Source of the DNA: Pachyseris speciosa
Lineage: Eukaryota; Cnidaria; Anthozoa; Scleractinia; Pachyseridae
Assembly: GCA_016490735.1 (NCBI GenBank)
Contig: JAEMWC010000377.1
Span: 368,501 to 432,500, forward strand
DNA: 64,000 nt
Reading direction: 5' to 3'
The position numbers and the translations under genes were made by a program. Of this stretch, positions 61,052-64,000 are shown piece after piece; positions within the stretch are counted from its first letter, which is position 1; each line of letters starts with the position of its first letter. The notes under the pieces are model-generated. The model searched no databases and was not told where the DNA came from. It worked only from the letters and a program-made list of their open reading frames with translations.

Positions 61052-63919
61052 ATGGCAGCCGCGCCGCAGCAAGATATTTTGGCAGAGTTCAACCCCCTTT
61101 TCCCACCCACGAGACCAGACCCCCAAACAAATTATCAAACAATGCTCGCAACACTGTTTGGTGCTCCTGAGCTTGAAGGGGTGTATACACCCGAAGTGGC
61201 CGTCGGTTCACCCAATGGCGGGTCAGCAACAATCTCAACAGAGACCAGACACAAACCTTCACGAACAAGATTGAGGCGGCGGCCAACACCTCCTTTTACA
61301 TTCGGCACTCATATTCTTATTGGTTGAGGAACATTCAAGATGACTCTCTGATGTTGCATTACAAAATTCGAAGAGAGGATTCACGCTGGGTCAACCGACG
61401 CGCCGACATGGAAGCCTGGCTGCGGGAAAAAGAGGAAGAGCGGCTGTTGCAAGACTAACTTGAAAGACCAAACACACAGTGGGTTTACGAGGCCCCTTCA
61501 GATGTTTTCGTGAAGATCGTAAACACCCGTCACCCGTTGTTGGGAACAGGGCCTCTGCCGGATTGGCTACGCGCCTTGGCACACGGGCGGCACGGAATGG
61601 TGTGTTTGGACACATTTCAAGACAACCTTTGTCTCTGGAGATGCCTCACTGTTCACCAAGGAACCAGACCCGACCGAAGCACCAAAAAAGCAAGGGAATT
61701 AGCAAAGGGTTTCTTCAAACTTGAAACGATTCCACGCGACTGCCAAAAAACTTCACTTGATGAGCTTGACAAAGTTGAACAACATTTTAACCACGATAAA
61801 CCCTTTTCGGATTGGTTGGGGATTCGCGTTTATGAACCTGAAAAACAAGGTGGAGAAATAGTTTGGTTCCTACGTCGAAACCCCAACCCAAAACTCACAA
61901 ACGTCCCCACAATTGGTGTCTTTGAGGGGCACGCGTTCATTGTAAAGAAGATTGAGAGTTTGGGGAAAAACTTCATTTTTCCACACTGCTAAACAAGAGC
62001 CACGCGAGTAACTCATCTGCAACGACACATCGCAACCTGTTCTCGAGGAGAAACCGTGGTGGTATGCCCCAACGAAAAAATTTAAAAACCACAGAAGGCT
62101 TTCTTCCCCAAATCAACCGCCTCACCCGAAGCGATCCGCTGGGTGGAACGACAAGCCCGCCGACGAGGAATCCACATTCACTACGCCCAATGTGGACATG
62201 GAGGGGAGTCAGGGATTTAGGGTCGTCCAGTGGATGGACTCCACCTCGGGAGCAAAACGGTTTTCCAATACCAAGGATGTTACTGGTACAGCTGCCCATG
62301 ATGTTACCCCGATCGCGACAGAAAAATTACTCACGACGGGAAAACCCACGAAGAACGCCATCAAGCAACACTTCAATGGACACAAAAACTCCGAGAAGCG
62401 GGATTCCATGTGGTCGATGCCTGGTCATGCCGAGTCAAACAAACACAAGAAGCTCTGCCCCCGGTTTTCACAAGAACTTACCCCCACGCAATCATCTTCG
62501 ACTTCGAGGCATATGGGGACAAAACAAAGAGGAAGGATCCAAACACCCACACTCCACATTCGAGATGTGCACAAACCAATCTGTTTCTCGATCGGTGACA
62601 TGCTTGAGCGCGAACCCACACATCTGCGACAGAGACCCAAAAGAGTTGAAAAATTCTGGGCTACGACGCTAACGCATTGTATTTGTCAACAATGCTTCAG
62701 TACATGCCCTGCGGGAAGGAACATATAATTCATGTCCCTGAAGAGCAAAAGGTCAGAGCGGTCCCCAGGTTTGTTCAAAGCTTGCAGGAGGGAAAGTGGT
62801 TCGGTTCCGCAGAAGTTGATCTGAAAGTGCCCGAGGCGCTGGTCCCCAAGTTCGAGGAGATGTGCCCCTTCTTCATCAACAAGCAGGTGCCACAGGAAGC
62901 TGTGCCGGATCACATGATGGATTATCTGCAGCGCATCGGCAGAAACCGGGGAAACGGGAGGAAGTTGGTGGGGGCCTTGTCTTCGGAAAAAATGTTGGTC
63001 TACGCGCCACTCCTCTGTTGGTACATCAACCACGGAGTGGAGATAACCGCAGTTCACCGAACAATCAATTACCAGCCGAAAAAGATCCTCACCTGGTTTG
63101 TGGAGCAGGTAACTGAGGCCCGCCGAACAGGGGACACAGACAAAAGCAAGGCACTGTTGACAGACGTGTTCAAACTCTTGGGCAACAGTGCTTACGGAAA
63201 AATGATTGAAGCTGTGGAGCGCCAAACAAACGTCATCTACACGAAGGATGAAAAGGTTGTCGACAGAGCGTTGCTAAGCGTTTTCTTCTCAGATCTCGAG
63301 GAAATCGGGGATGCGTACGAGCTGGAAAGCCGGAAGCCGCAGATCAAAACCCGAAGACCGTTCCAGGTTGGCATCGCGGTGTACCAGCTGGCCAAGCTCC
63401 GAATGCTCGAGTTTTACTACGACTTCGCGGACAAGTTCGTGGACCGCCGCGACTTCAAGCTGATCCAGATGGACATGGACAGCAATTACATGGCGATCTC
63501 TTGCGAAAAGTTGGAAGACGTTGTGAAACCGGAGATGAGAGCCCAGTTCGAGGCAAAAAAAAAATCAGTGGCTTGCGTGGGACAAGTGGAGCAGCCGCAC
63601 CCCGGGGCTGTTCAAGTTGGAGTGTGAGGTTCACCGAATGGTCGCGCTCTGCTCGAAGTGTTACTTCGTGGACGTTGAAGGTGGTAAAAGCAAGTTCAGC
63701 ACGAAAGGGATGAACCAGAGGCAAAATGTCATCAGCTGGGAACGTTTCAAGGCGGCACTCGAGGGGCACAAAGACATGGCAAGAAACAGAGGCCTCCGCA
63801 TGAGAGAGGGACGGATGGTGACTTACGTGCAACAGAAGCTGGGCCTGAGCGCCTTCTACGACAAGCGGTGGGTGTCGCCCGACGGGATTCAAACAGAACT
63901 AATCGAATATCACATCTAA
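61052..63919 (+). pseudogene. Protein-primed type DNA polymerase B of a second element, multiply frameshifted
   Basis: The candidate ATG is at 61052 (MAAAPQQDI). The coding signal moves between frames several times (near 61235, 61460, 61990, 62215, 62670 and 63560). Order of parts: an N-terminal domain with HSYSYWLRNIQ, LLGTGPLPDWLR and DNLCLWRCLTVHQG; a zinc/His region; exonuclease-like IIFDFEAYGD with the Asp-Glu pair; YLSTMLQYMPCGKE; motif B-like KLLGNSAYGKM; motif C as QMDMDSNYMAIS; and a C-terminal PDGIQT end. It would replicate a linear self-synthesising element. It is clearly different from the A/T-rich polB at the left of the window, and no partner genes are visible before the window ends. 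Confidence 0.8.
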
Positions 63920-64000
63920 CCAGGCTTGGCAGGAGGGAGCTCGGTATTTGGGGGGACAACCATCAACTCTTCCCGAACAAAGCTGCGTTTTGGTCCGCCC

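Overview
The window looks like animal nuclear DNA, most likely from a cnidarian and probably a stony coral. The host genes are split by large introns, the spacers are AT-rich, and three related globin genes carry N-terminal Met-Gly-Cys where the first exon is present. These globins resemble globin X-like, membrane-attached globins. The spacers are dense with non-LTR retrotransposons, tRNA-derived SINEs and inverted-repeat MITEs. The species is inferred from protein and repeat style, not proven.

From 1 to about 31,600 the window is one degraded Polinton/Maverick (adintovirus-like) element whose left end lies outside. Layout: protein-primed DNA polymerase B (+), BRO-N/nuclease gene (-), integrase (-), parvovirus-type PLA2 protein (-), adenain-type protease (-), two small structural proteins (-), acidic protein (-), double jelly-roll major capsid candidate (-), small basic core-like protein (-), penton-like minor capsid candidate (-), coiled-coil protein (-), packaging ATPase (+), fibre-like repeat protein (+), two unrecognised small genes (+) and a VLTF3-like zinc protein (-). 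Most genes carry one or two frameshifts or stops. A TCTA/TCTAAT motif sits 10 to 14 bases before most start codons, like the late promoter of mavirus and its helper virus.

Three insertions interrupt this element. A 4.3-kb LINE (282-4628) and a 460-bp retroelement piece carrying a hammerhead ribozyme (5092-5551, 17-bp target duplication) both lie in polB. An 11.4-kb MULE transposon (8114-19541, 9-bp target duplication, 12-bp subterminal repeats) splits the integrase gene. The MULE carries a SWIM-type transposase, a Penelope-like reverse transcriptase ORF, candidate upstream exons and a 3'-truncated LINE.

From 31,791 the sequence is host DNA. It holds the last exon of one globin gene (+), a complete three-exon globin on the minus strand (36413-39709) and a complete three-exon globin on the plus strand (46129-57411). 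The second intron of the last one contains a 4.7-kb CR1/L2-like LINE whose two ORFs share one frame across a single UAG. The spacers contain several MITE and SINE families.

The right end (about 61,050-63,919) holds a second, GC-richer and unrelated-looking protein-primed type DNA polymerase B pseudogene from another self-replicating element.
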